This document shows positions 1-8,509 of a stretch of DNA of 47,141 bases, one piece after another. The stretch spans positions 1-47,141 of the forward strand of contig JAJYWA010000007.1 of NCBI GenBank assembly GCA_021791755.1, given 5' to 3'. The notes below the pieces were generated by a model. The model saw nothing but the letters and a program-made list of their open reading frames with translations, did not search any database and was not told the origin of the DNA. The stretch is from Actinomycetes bacterium (GTDB lineage: Bacteria > Actinomycetota > Acidimicrobiia > Acidimicrobiales > JAJZXF01). The translations under genes were made by a program, and so were the position numbers. Position 1 is the first letter of the stretch; each line of letters opens with the position of its first letter.

Positions 1-381
1 GTCGACAAGATCATCGATGATCTGAAAGTCGGCGATGTCTTCGGTGAGGAGGGCACTCCTTCGCACTGGGCGGTGGCTGCGATCACGAGGTCGATCTGGC
101 GCCGTCTTGGGTTGCCGCCACGGCGCGCCACTGCGGCGGCGAGTTGCCCCAGACCCGGGCGACCTCAACGCTCACGGGGAACGGTCAAATGTCGCTTCGA
201 CGACCGCAAGTCGGGCGGCACGGCGTGCCAGCTCGTCAGCGTCGTCAGAAACGAGAACACCGAAGTGCGACTCGGTGATCGAGGCGACGCTGATAGCGGC
301 CTCGACGCTTATAGCGGCCTCGGCGTCTTCCGGTGGCGGAGCTCACCTAATTAGCGCCGACGTGTCGAGGAGGAGCCTCAC
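1..381 (-). pseudogene. vapC-like PIN-domain toxin remnant, truncated by window edge
   Basis: GTG at 381-379 overlaps the antitoxin stop (GTGA). Reads VRLLLDTSALIR then TGA at 345-343; PIN-like segments continue in shifted frames: ISVASITESHFGVLVSDDADELARRAARLAVVEATFD, QLAAAVARRGGNPRRRQIDLVIAATAQCEGVP, LLTEDIADFQIIDDLVD. Confidence 0.82.
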
Positions 382-623
382 GAAGCGAACGGGTCCACGA
401 TGCCTGTTGGCAGTCGCTCGAGATCGGCATCGAGACCGCGCGGTGCCTTAGTCCGCCAGATCCCAGCGAGCGTAGCGACGCTGATCCAGCGGCCGCGATG
501 TGCCGGGCCCAACTCGGCTACCGGACGACCCGCGACAGTGACGGTGAGGGTCTCGCCAATCTCGGCTCGGCGGAGCACCTTGCCCACCTGGTTACGCAGC
601 TCCTTTTGTGCGATCTCGCTCAC
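378..623 (-). CDS. Phd/YefM (VapB)-type antitoxin
   Basis: GTG start at 623; VSEIAQKELRNQVGKVLRRAEIGETLTVTVAGRPVAELGPAHRGRW is a typical prevent-host-death antitoxin N-terminus. Confidence 0.85.
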   Translation of the reverse strand: MSEIAQKELRNQVGKVLRRAEIGETLTVTVAGRPVAELGPAHRGRWISVATLAGIWRTKAPRGLDADLERLPTGIVDPFAS

Positions 624-629
624 AATGGA

Positions 630-653
630 AATGGTAGCGGAACTGCTACCATT
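630..653. promoter_or_regulatory. Putative TA autoregulatory operator (palindrome)
   Basis: AATGGTAGC-GGAACT-GCTACCATT: perfect 9-bp arms, 6-nt spacer, ending 6 nt upstream of the antitoxin GTG. Confidence 0.65.
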
Positions 654-1009
654 GAAACTCGAGCAAACCAGGAAGGCAGCTGCGGCTCTCAGCCGGCGAG
701 TAGCCAGCGTGGGCGATGTCGCAGTGGCCCTCAGCATCTCCCACCAACTGTTCCACCAACTGCTCCATTAACTGCTCGCCCTACAGACGAAGCCGCGCTG
801 CCGGCTGCAAATCAGGGTGGGCCTAGCGGGACCAGTGGCGCCTGGGTGACGAACTGTCCGAAGTCACCGACAAGCTGTTTCCACCGAGCATGGTCTTGGG
901 CTGATAGCCCGGGCGTCAACAGGCGAGCCCAACAAGGCGCTGGGAGCTTGGTCTTTGTTGTTCTACGGCCAGCTAGGACGCGATTGCGATGAGGGCGCGA
1001 ATCAGTTCA

Positions 1010-1166
1010 ACTGAGGTGTCGTAGTTGGCGCTTGTTGGCGATCTACTCTTGGAAGCGCCGTGGATCCTTCTCGCCCAGCCGGCACGTGAACGCCTTGCCG
1101 TCGACCTTGGTAGTCCAATGGTAATAGGGGGCCGTGGAACTGCTTCGGCTCGGTCGTGGCACATGC
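1010..1166 (-). pseudogene. DUF6788-like protein remnant (family often found near transposases)
   Basis: Minus strand reads ACATTEPKQFHGP, a frameshift, then YYHWTTKVDGKAFTCRLGEKDPRRFQE, TAG at 1045-1043, then IANKRQLRHLS. This resembles the ...HGPYYxWTRKVxGKTVTRxL...W..N.RRLRELV pattern. Confidence 0.6.
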
Positions 1167-1255
1167 GCCAGAGAGCTAGGCAGCGGCTGATGCGGCAGAT
1201 GGCCTAGCTCTGGCCGCTGAGGCGTATAGGCGCGAGCTCACCGGTTCACGCAGTA

Positions 1256-1900
1256 TCACCGGTTAGGCTGGGGCGTCATTCGCAAGTACGGCTTGAGTGT
1301 CTTGAAGCCTTTTGGAAAAGCGACCTTGGCGTCGTCGTCAGGGATCGCAGGCGCAATAATGACGTCGTCTCCGTCCTTCCAGTTCACCGGCGTCGAAACG
1401 GAGTACTTTGCGGTTAGCTGGAGCGAGTCAAGAACCCTCAGGATCTCATCGAAGTTCCGTCCGGTGCTCGCGGGGTAGGTGATCATGAGCTTGATCTTAC
1501 GATCAGGGCCGATTATGAACACCGATCTGACTGTAAGCGTCTCCAGCGCATTCGGGTGGATCATCCCGTAGAGATTTGCGACAACATGGTCCGGGTCGCC
1601 GATGAGCGGGTAGTTGAGCACCTGGCCTTGCGTGTCCTCTATGTCCTTCGACCATTCATTGTGCGACCCCACAGTGTCCACGCTGAGGCCGATCACCTTG
1701 GTGTCGCGTCGATCAAACTCGTTTTTGAGGCGTGCAACCTCTCCAAGCTCCGTAGTGCACACGGGCGTGAAGTCCTTCGGATGCGAGAAGAGTATTCCCC
1801 ACGACCCACCTAGCCATTCGTGGAAGCGGATGACCCCTTCGGTCGTATCAGCCTCAAAGTCTGGCGCCGTATCGCCCAATTGCAGTGCCACAGTTCTCAT
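1256..1900 (-). CDS. 1-Cys (Prx6-type) peroxiredoxin
   Basis: LGDTAPDFEADTTEG and FSHPKDFTPVCTTELGEVARL active-site motif; Prx6-like C-terminal extension. Confidence 0.93.
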   Translation of the reverse strand: MRTVALQLGDTAPDFEADTTEGVIRFHEWLGGSWGILFSHPKDFTPVCTTELGEVARLKNEFDRRDTKVIGLSVDTVGSHNEWSKDIEDTQGQVLNYPLIGDPDHVVANLYGMIHPNALETLTVRSVFIIGPDRKIKLMITYPASTGRNFDEILRVLDSLQLTAKYSVSTPVNWKDGDDVIIAPAIPDDDAKVAFPKGFKTLKPYLRMTPQPNR

Positions 1901-2401
1901 CGTCTCCTTTTAGTAGGTTTCCAACACCGTCCTGACCGAATAAAGCCCCGACCCTGGCAACTACATCGCATTCCCAGGCGACCTACTGTATGGCGCAGGC
2001 CACCAAACGACGTTGCCGGATGCCGCCGTTGCCAAGCAGACCTGGCGGTGTCCCTTGGCCGGCCTGATTACGCAGGTGCACGACGTACTTCACTGACTTT
2101 ACAGGCTCCGAGGATCATTGTCTAGTGCTCTACTTATATTTTCTGCAGCACCAGGATCGCTCCTCGATCACCATTCGACAATTGTCCTGAGCCACGGACG
2201 AAGAGGAAGCGCCGTTGCGGGTTGCGAACCCCGATCCATGCGAGGGCGAAGGCCGCCGAGCTATCTATGTCCCAGAGCGGTGTTCGTCAGCTGGCATGAA
2301 TGGCAAGAAGTAATGAGATCTTGGTCTTAGCTCGTCTCTGGGGCTACTGGGAGGTCGCCTCCCACGGCAAGGCAGCGGCATGCGGAGCTCGCCACCGGGC
2401 C

Positions 2402-2448
2402 GGCCGGGTCCTGCACCAGGCCGGGTCCTGCACCAGGCCGGGTCCTGC
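2402..2448. repeat. 17-bp tandem repeat, about 2.8 copies
   Basis: ggccgggtcctgcacca repeated at 2402, 2419 and 2436 (partial). Confidence 0.9.
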
Positions 2449-2518
2449 GGTAGGGCGGGTGCGTGACCAAGCAGTCGAATGCCGTTGATGCGACAGAGCC
2501 CGGCGCAACCAAAGCGGA

Positions 2519-3106
2519 TCAGGATTCCGCGGAGGTCTCAGTGCCGGCCTCGGCTGACGCACCAGCTTCACCTGTGGGAAGGAAGACGCTTGAGCGATAG
2601 TACGCAAGCTCGGCGATGCTCTCCAGCACGTCGCCCATGGCTCTGTGGCGCCCTGCTTTCTTGGGTGTCCCGGCTACGACCTCCGGGTACCACCGGCGGG
2701 CAAGCTCCTTTATTGTGGAGACGTCAACGGATCGGTAGTGCAGGTACTCGTCGATCTCCGGCAGGTACGTCGCAAGAAACCTCCGGTCGGTGCCGATGGA
2801 GTTGCCGCAGAGCGGCACCGTTCTCGCAGCGGGAACATGGTCCTGGATGAAGGTCAGGGTGCGTTCACCGGCATCGGGAAGGGACAGGTTGGATGACTCT
2901 ATCTCCGACAAGAGGCCGCTTCGTGTGTGCATGGTACGCACGACATCGTCCATGGCGCCTAGCTCTTCAGCGCTCGCCCCAATTATCAGGTCGGGACCTT
3001 CCGCAATGACATGGAGGTCATCATCGGTCACCACCGTGGCGATCTCGACGATCACGTGCTGCCGCGGGTCGAGGCCGGTCATCTCAAGATCCATCCATAC
3101 GAGCAT
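2519..3106 (-). CDS. orn: Oligoribonuclease (DEDDh exonuclease)
   Basis: MLVWMDLEMTGLDPRQHVIVEIATVVTDDDL; PLCGNSIGTDRRFL; HYRSVDVSTIKELARRW. Confidence 0.95.
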   Translation of the reverse strand: MLVWMDLEMTGLDPRQHVIVEIATVVTDDDLHVIAEGPDLIIGASAEELGAMDDVVRTMHTRSGLLSEIESSNLSLPDAGERTLTFIQDHVPAARTVPLCGNSIGTDRRFLATYLPEIDEYLHYRSVDVSTIKELARRWYPEVVAGTPKKAGRHRAMGDVLESIAELAYYRSSVFLPTGEAGASAEAGTETSAES

Positions 3107-3139
3107 CTATCCGATGCTAGGTGCTTACGGTGTACGTGG

Positions 3140-3168
3140 CCACGCCGGCCACGCCGGCCACGCCGGCC
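3140..3168. repeat. 9-bp tandem repeat (ccacgccgg)x3
   Basis: ccacgccgg at 3140, 3149 and 3158, between orn and dut. Confidence 0.9.
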
Positions 3169-3262
3169 AGCGCCGACGGTCGCCACCGTGGCGGCGGACG
3201 TCCCGGGACAGCGAACGCCTGCAAAGTACTGTAGGGTCGCCTCTGTGGTGGAGGTACTTGTC

Positions 3263-3718
3263 ATGCGCGCGGACGCAGAGCTAGACGCCGAGCTAGGCAC
3301 AGAGCTGGACCCAGAGCTGGAGCTGCCGGGCTTTGCGCATGCAGGTGACGCCGGTGCGGATCTGTTCGCGAGAAAGGGGGTCACGCTTGCGCCAGCTGGT
3401 GGCCGCGCCCTGGTGCCGACCGGTGTTGCGCTCGCGATTCCTGACGGGTACGCCGGGTTCGTCCAGCCAAGAAGCGGTCTGGCGCTGAAGCACGGAGTGA
3501 CGTGCTTGAACACTCCTGGGCTGATCGACTCTGGGTACCGAGGTGAGGTGCAGGTCCTGTTGGTCAACACGGATCCATCGAGCCCTTATGTGATCCATCG
3601 TGGTGACCGGATAGCCCAGCTCGTCGTACAGCGCGTCGAACATGTGTCCTTTCGCCCGGTGAAGGACCTTCCGGCCAGCGGCCGTGGAGCGGGCGGGTTC
3701 GGGCACACGGGGAGGTGA
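3263..3718 (+). CDS. dut: dUTP diphosphatase
   Basis: GDAGADLFA; PRSGLALKHGVTCLNTPGLIDSGYRGEV; RGDRIAQLVVQ; C-terminal GRGAGGFGHTGR. In-frame ATG at 3263; longer ORF-track start rejected. Confidence 0.94.
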   Translation: MRADAELDAELGTELDPELELPGFAHAGDAGADLFARKGVTLAPAGGRALVPTGVALAIPDGYAGFVQPRSGLALKHGVTCLNTPGLIDSGYRGEVQVLLVNTDPSSPYVIHRGDRIAQLVVQRVEHVSFRPVKDLPASGRGAGGFGHTGR

Positions 3719-3722
3719 CCTG

Positions 3723-5306
3723 TTGGAGAGGCTGAGCGGTCTGGACGCCACGTTCCTCTACCTCGAGACGCCGAGAATGCACCTGCACGTCAGTGCGGTG
3801 GTGGTGTTTGATCCCGCGACCGCAGCTGCTCCCGGACAGTCTCCTGGTTCGCGGGACTCAGCCGGCGGCGCTGGCGGGGGCCCCGGTGGCGCAAGTGAAG
3901 TGGAGGTTGGCGCCTTCTCCTTTGATCGCTTGAAGGCAGTGATAGAGAGCCGGCTTCACCTTCTTCCGCCGTTCCGGCGTAGAGCGGTGCAGGTACCGTT
4001 CCATCTAGACCATCCTGTCTGGGTCGATGACCCGGACTTCGATCTCGACTACCACCTGCGCCGGCTTGCTCTGCCGGCCCCCGGCGGCGTGCACGAGCTG
4101 TGTGAGCTCGCCGCCGACCTGATCAGTCGCCCGTTGGATCTCGATCGCCCGTTGTGGGAGATCTACGTGCTGGAGGGCTTGCAGTCTGGCGGAGCCGCCC
4201 TGGTGGCCAAGGCGCATCATGCGGCAATTGACGGGGTATCGGGGACGGAGCTTGCCGCTCTCCTGTTCGATCTCGAGCCTGGAGGGACTCCAGTGCCCCC
4301 ACCAGAACATCCTTGGCGGCCCGAACGCGTGCCCTCAGAGCGGGACATGCTCGTCAAGGCATTGGGGCCGATGGTATGTCGTCCGGTAGCGATTGGTCGC
4401 CTCCTTGGCAAGTCCGTAGGCGCGCTCTTCCCGCCCGTGGAAGCCAGCGTCCATGATGCGCATCCTCACGGAATGGTGCCCGACGACGTTCATCAGCGCC
4501 TCCCCCTTGCTTTGCGGGCTCCGAAGACGTCGTTCAACTCGAGCTTGTCGAGCCATCGCAGGGTGGCGTTTGCAGAGGTCTCTCTTGCAGATGTCAAGCG
4601 CGTGCGGGAGCTGGCGGGAGGCACTGTGAACGACGTCGTGCTCACCGGCTGCGCTGGGGCGCTGCGGGGGTACCTCGAGTCCAGAGAAGAGCTTCCCTCC
4701 GAGTCGCTGGTGGCGCTGGTGCCGATCTCGGTCCGGAGACCGTCAGAGAAGGGACAGATGGGCAACAGGGTTGCTGCGATGCTGATCGAGCTGGGCACCG
4801 ACATCGAGGATCCATGTGAACGGCTCCGCTTTGTGTCGGCGAGGACGACGGCCGGCAAGGACCGGCTCGAAGGGCTTGGAAGCACCCTGATGGCCGAGTG
4901 GGCCGAGCAGCTCACCCCATTGCTCGCGGCGCCGACGGCGCGGGTCATCTCTGGCTCGAAGCTCTTCGCGCGGGTTCCGGTTCCCTGCAACGTGATCATC
5001 TCGAACGTCCCCGGCCCCGACTTTCCGCTGTACGCGTCGGGTTGCCGCATGGCAGCCATCCATCCCTTCGGGCCTGTGGTGGAAGGGGTTGGGTTGAACA
5101 TCACGGTGATGAGCTACCTCGGGACCATGTACTTCGGGATCCTTGCCTGTCGTGACCTCGTTCCAGCGATCCAAGATGTAGCGACCTGCCTGGAGGACTC
5201 GTTTCGCGAGTTGGTCCGGGTAGCCGAGGATCGTGCTCGCGTTGGGAACAGGTCCAGGACCAAGGCCCGGCGAGCAGTGACTGGGCTGCGCCCAGGCGCT
5301 TCGTGA
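3723..5306 (+). CDS. Wax ester synthase/diacylglycerol acyltransferase (WS/DGAT) family
   Basis: LERLSGLDATFLYLETPRMHLHV N-terminus; HHAAIDG (HHxxxDG) active site; NVPGPDFPLY near C-terminus. Likely TTG start just after dut stop. Confidence 0.92.
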   Translation: MERLSGLDATFLYLETPRMHLHVSAVVVFDPATAAAPGQSPGSRDSAGGAGGGPGGASEVEVGAFSFDRLKAVIESRLHLLPPFRRRAVQVPFHLDHPVWVDDPDFDLDYHLRRLALPAPGGVHELCELAADLISRPLDLDRPLWEIYVLEGLQSGGAALVAKAHHAAIDGVSGTELAALLFDLEPGGTPVPPPEHPWRPERVPSERDMLVKALGPMVCRPVAIGRLLGKSVGALFPPVEASVHDAHPHGMVPDDVHQRLPLALRAPKTSFNSSLSSHRRVAFAEVSLADVKRVRELAGGTVNDVVLTGCAGALRGYLESREELPSESLVALVPISVRRPSEKGQMGNRVAAMLIELGTDIEDPCERLRFVSARTTAGKDRLEGLGSTLMAEWAEQLTPLLAAPTARVISGSKLFARVPVPCNVIISNVPGPDFPLYASGCRMAAIHPFGPVVEGVGLNITVMSYLGTMYFGILACRDLVPAIQDVATCLEDSFRELVRVAEDRARVGNRSRTKARRAVTGLRPGAS

Positions 5307-5336
5307 GCCGCGGCCTATTTCCGGTAGCTCCGAGCG

Positions 5337-6473
5337 TCAGGCGGGCGGTATGGGGCGGGCGGACATCGTTATGAAGTCGCGTGCCCACCAAGCTTCGAAG
5401 AACGTCCAGGGACCCTGGATGGTGGACGCGAGGAGCTTGGTGCCGTTCGAAGGAGCAGCGAGGCCGTCTGGTGTGGAAGGATCGTATGTCGCGAACACCG
5501 GCCAATCAGGGTTGATATCGAGTTGCATCCCGCGCACGGCCCCAGCCTGTACAAGCAGCTGGGCAAGTTGCAGCGGATCGAGAGCCGGACCGGTCGCGTA
5601 CACGAGCGCGCCGTCGGCGGTGATGCCAAGACCGGACCGCCACTGGTTCTCGATCCCCGGCACGGAGGCAGCACAGGAGGTTGCGCCGCAGGTAGCCCCC
5701 CATGCCTGCCAGTCAGCGCTGGCAGCCAATGGGGTCGGCTGGCCGTTTGAGACGAGCGGACTCAGGTTCTGGCGGACGCTCACCACGTTCGGAGCCATAG
5801 TGACGTCTGTGCCCCAGGCGCCGATGTTCACGCTGCCGTTGGAGTAGATCACAAGCGACGCCGCGCCCGTTCTGAGGGGATCGATCAGGCGACCCTCTGT
5901 ATAGTACCCGCCGCCTGCTACGTTCATCACAAAGCCGCCGTTGAACGCGGCAACGAGCGAAGCAGCCTGGGCCGGCTCCACCGGTGCAGTGTACTTGTAC
6001 GGTCCGCCGCCGGGGCTCATCGATCCTGAGTAAAGCCTCGCCGAGAGAAGGTGGGTGTCCATCCATGCGATCCCTGCGGGCTGGCTGCCGCCGGGTGGAA
6101 CAAGGGTGGTCTCGAACACGGCCGGCATCCCGGCAACGAGGCGTCCCGCGGGCTTCCAGGCGCCCTCTCCCGGCAGGGCAGAAGGACTGAAGGGTGACAG
6201 GGTTGCGGGCGTTGGAAGTGGTGAAAGCCCTGTTGTTGCCGGCTGGTTGGCGCTGGATGATGACGGAGGTGGCCCGGTCTCTGGGATAGTGCTGCTGGAC
6301 GGCTTGGCGATGGTTGTCGTGGAAGCAGGCTTAGGTGTCTTGGGGTGAGCGCTTTTCGTGACGGCGTGCTCGACGGCACTGCACGAGGCCAGGGCCAGGC
6401 CGAGCCCGATCAGCGCGCAGGCGCGAGCCAGGTACGTTGTCGCTGCAGCGGGGCGCCGTTGGGTGGTGGCCAC
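5337..6473 (-). CDS. Lipoprotein with phosphodiester glycosidase (NAGPA/DUF2233)-like domain
   Basis: Lipobox-like LALASC; Pro/Ser/Thr-rich linker; AAFNGGF, RTGAASLVIYSNGSVNIGAWG, RSGLGITADGALVYATG, AGAVRGMQLDINPDW. Confidence 0.7.
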   Translation of the reverse strand: MATTQRRPAAATTYLARACALIGLGLALASCSAVEHAVTKSAHPKTPKPASTTTIAKPSSSTIPETGPPPSSSSANQPATTGLSPLPTPATLSPFSPSALPGEGAWKPAGRLVAGMPAVFETTLVPPGGSQPAGIAWMDTHLLSARLYSGSMSPGGGPYKYTAPVEPAQAASLVAAFNGGFVMNVAGGGYYTEGRLIDPLRTGAASLVIYSNGSVNIGAWGTDVTMAPNVVSVRQNLSPLVSNGQPTPLAASADWQAWGATCGATSCAASVPGIENQWRSGLGITADGALVYATGPALDPLQLAQLLVQAGAVRGMQLDINPDWPVFATYDPSTPDGLAAPSNGTKLLASTIQGPWTFFEAWWARDFITMSARPIPPA

Positions 6474-6509
6474 TCGACCAGACTAGAGACTGACGTGCCG
6501 GATCAGAGA

Positions 6510-7364
6510 TCAGGGACGGGGCAGGCTGGGACCGCCCGTCGCGTACTGGGGGAGGATGTGGGTGGTGAAGTGCTCGAGCCGCTCGTAGCCTTCGGTTGGC
6601 CACCAGCACACCAGATAGGAGACGCCAACCTTTTCGAGGGCGTCGATGGTGGCGCGCACCTGGTCCCATGGCTCCGAGAGCGAGATAGAGGATGCCCTGA
6701 GGATGGAGGAGGGGTCCCTGCCGGCATCCTCAGCCAGGCTGTCGAGGGCACGGGACAGATCTCGGTAGATCTCGGGCGGGTCGAACGCGTGCCATGCATC
6801 GGCCCAGCGCGCCACTATCGGTAGCGTCCTGCGTCTTCCAGATCCGCCTATCCAGATAGGTGGATGGGGGCGCTGCACCGGGACCGGGAGCATCTGCGCT
6901 TCTTGGAGGCGGTAATGCTTCCCCTCGAAGGACACCGGCTCGCCGGTCATGAGGCTGGTGATGACCTCCAGCGACTCCTCCAAACGGTCGAAGCGCTCAC
7001 GCCTTGGCGGGAAGCCAATGCCAAGGGCGGCATGCTCAGGCTCGAACCAGGCCGCGCCAAGAGCAAGGTCGAAACGGCCCTGTGAGATGTTGTCCACGGT
7101 GACGGCCTGAGAGGCAAGGATCGACGGATGGCGGTAGGTAACGCCTGTGACCAGCAGCCCCAGTCGTATGCGAGCTGTCGACGACGCTAGCGCTGCCAGC
7201 GTCGTCATGCCTTCGAAGCAGTTGCCCGGTCCCTCGCCGTAAAGCGGTTGGAAGTGGTCAAAGCCCCAAGCCCCCTCGAAACCGGCCTGCTCAGCGAAGA
7301 GGGCCCGGTCCAGTAGCTCATGCCATGCCATCCGCTGCTGCGCGATGTCTATGCCAAACCGCAT
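6510..7364 (-). CDS. LLM-class (probably F420-dependent) oxidoreductase
   Basis: EGAWGFDHF, LGLLVTGVTYRHPSILASQAVTVDNISQGRFDLALGAAWFEPEHAALGIGFPP, PPIWIGGSGRRRTL. Confidence 0.9.
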   Translation of the reverse strand: MRFGIDIAQQRMAWHELLDRALFAEQAGFEGAWGFDHFQPLYGEGPGNCFEGMTTLAALASSTARIRLGLLVTGVTYRHPSILASQAVTVDNISQGRFDLALGAAWFEPEHAALGIGFPPRRERFDRLEESLEVITSLMTGEPVSFEGKHYRLQEAQMLPVPVQRPHPPIWIGGSGRRRTLPIVARWADAWHAFDPPEIYRDLSRALDSLAEDAGRDPSSILRASSISLSEPWDQVRATIDALEKVGVSYLVCWWPTEGYERLEHFTTHILPQYATGGPSLPRP

Positions 7365-7439
7365 GTGATGACCATATACGCGTCCGGGCCCCGGCAGCGA
7401 GCGCCATTGTCGAGCGGACGCAGTCGCTCCGAGCCGGCG

Positions 7440-8405
7440 TTAGCCATGCGCCGCGCGGCGGAGGCGATCGGCTATCGCGAGACCGATGCCTTCCTCGGGT
7501 GGCATAGCCACGACGAGGACATCCAGGTCCTCTTTGTCGGCTAGTCGCAGCCAGGAGAATAGCCAGTGTGCGAGGACGCCCATGTCACCGCCGGCATCCA
7601 AGGCAACCGAGACGCCCGGGGCTTCGATGCGCTCGAGCGAAAGGACGCCGACCCGGGCGCCTCTTGCAACCAGGAAGGCCGCTCTCCGGGCGAGCTCGTC
7701 GGGCGAGCAGAGCACCAGAGGGGTCGCAGGTGCGTAATGGGATGCTAGCGTTCCAGGTGCGCGCACCGAGCTGCTCGCTGCCGTCCGGGGCCTGGTTCCG
7801 AGGACCCGGGCCAGAGCCTCTGGGCTGATGGCCCCGGGTCTGACGATAGTCGCCTCGCCGTCGACGAACGCGATGATGGTCGACTCGAGGCCAACCTCGC
7901 ACGGACCACCGTCGATGATGGCATCGACCGCGCCCGCTAGCTCGGAGTCCACGGCGAGAGCCGTCGTTGGGCTGACGCGGCCGAAGCGGTTTGCCGATGG
8001 AGCGGCCAATCCACCTCCGAAGGCATGGAGAAGCCGCTGTGCTGCAGGATGAGCAGGGACGCGCAGCGCCACCGTGCCCAAGCCGCCGGTGACCGCGGTG
8101 AGCACTGATGCGTGTCGCGGGAGGACCATGGTCAGCGGTCCGGGCCAGAACGCTCTGGCGAGATGGTCTGCAGCGTCAGGCACATGTGATGCCCACTGCG
8201 TAAGTTTCGCTGTGGCGGGCAGGTGGACGATCAGGGGGTGGTTGGTAGGGCGGCCTTTGGCGGCGAACACCCGGGACACTGCGTCGGCGTTGGACGCGTC
8301 CGCGGCCAATCCGTACACGGTCTCGGTGGGCATGGCCACAAGCCGTCCTGCCTGGAGCATCGCTGCAGCGATGGCGATCGAGCGGTCGGACGTGTCGAGG
8401 ATCAA
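7440..8405 (-). CDS. L-threonylcarbamoyladenylate synthase (Sua5/YrdC/YwlC family)
   Basis: GRLVAMPTETVYGLAADASNADAVSRVFAAKGRPTNHPLIVHL; SANRFGRVSPTTA; Sua5-type C-terminal domain (GTLASHYAPATPLVL). Start placed at TTG 8405; ORF track uses 8465. Confidence 0.92.
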   Translation of the reverse strand: MILDTSDRSIAIAAAMLQAGRLVAMPTETVYGLAADASNADAVSRVFAAKGRPTNHPLIVHLPATAKLTQWASHVPDAADHLARAFWPGPLTMVLPRHASVLTAVTGGLGTVALRVPAHPAAQRLLHAFGGGLAAPSANRFGRVSPTTALAVDSELAGAVDAIIDGGPCEVGLESTIIAFVDGEATIVRPGAISPEALARVLGTRPRTAASSSVRAPGTLASHYAPATPLVLCSPDELARRAAFLVARGARVGVLSLERIEAPGVSVALDAGGDMGVLAHWLFSWLRLADKEDLDVLVVAMPPEEGIGLAIADRLRRAAHG

Positions 8406-8460
8406 GATGCCATTTTCCCACAGGTGAGCTTTACCTGCGCGAGGCGTTCGCCGTTGGCTC

Positions 8461-8498
8461 AACACTCAGGCGGATCATGTACCACCCGCCTGAGTGTT
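8461..8498. terminator. Perfect 13-bp inverted repeat, terminator-like hairpin
   Basis: AACACTCAGGCGG - 12-nt loop - CCGCCTGAGTGTT, just downstream of the zinc-ribbon gene stop on the minus strand; no U-tract. Confidence 0.6.
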
Positions 8499-8509
8499 CA
8501 GGGTGCAGC

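Noticed and set aside
2095-2500. tRNA gene near orn
   Set aside because: No T-loop GGTTCRA-like motif or cloverleaf pairing could be found by eye on either strand; a tRNAscan run would be decisive.
2402-3168. CRISPR-like short repeats
   Set aside because: Units are contiguous 9-17-bp tandem repeats without spacers; no CRISPR array or cas genes seen anywhere in the window.
3011-3718. 235-aa version of dut
   Set aside because: The extension lies antisense to orn and crosses a tandem repeat; dUTPase homology begins after ATG 3263.
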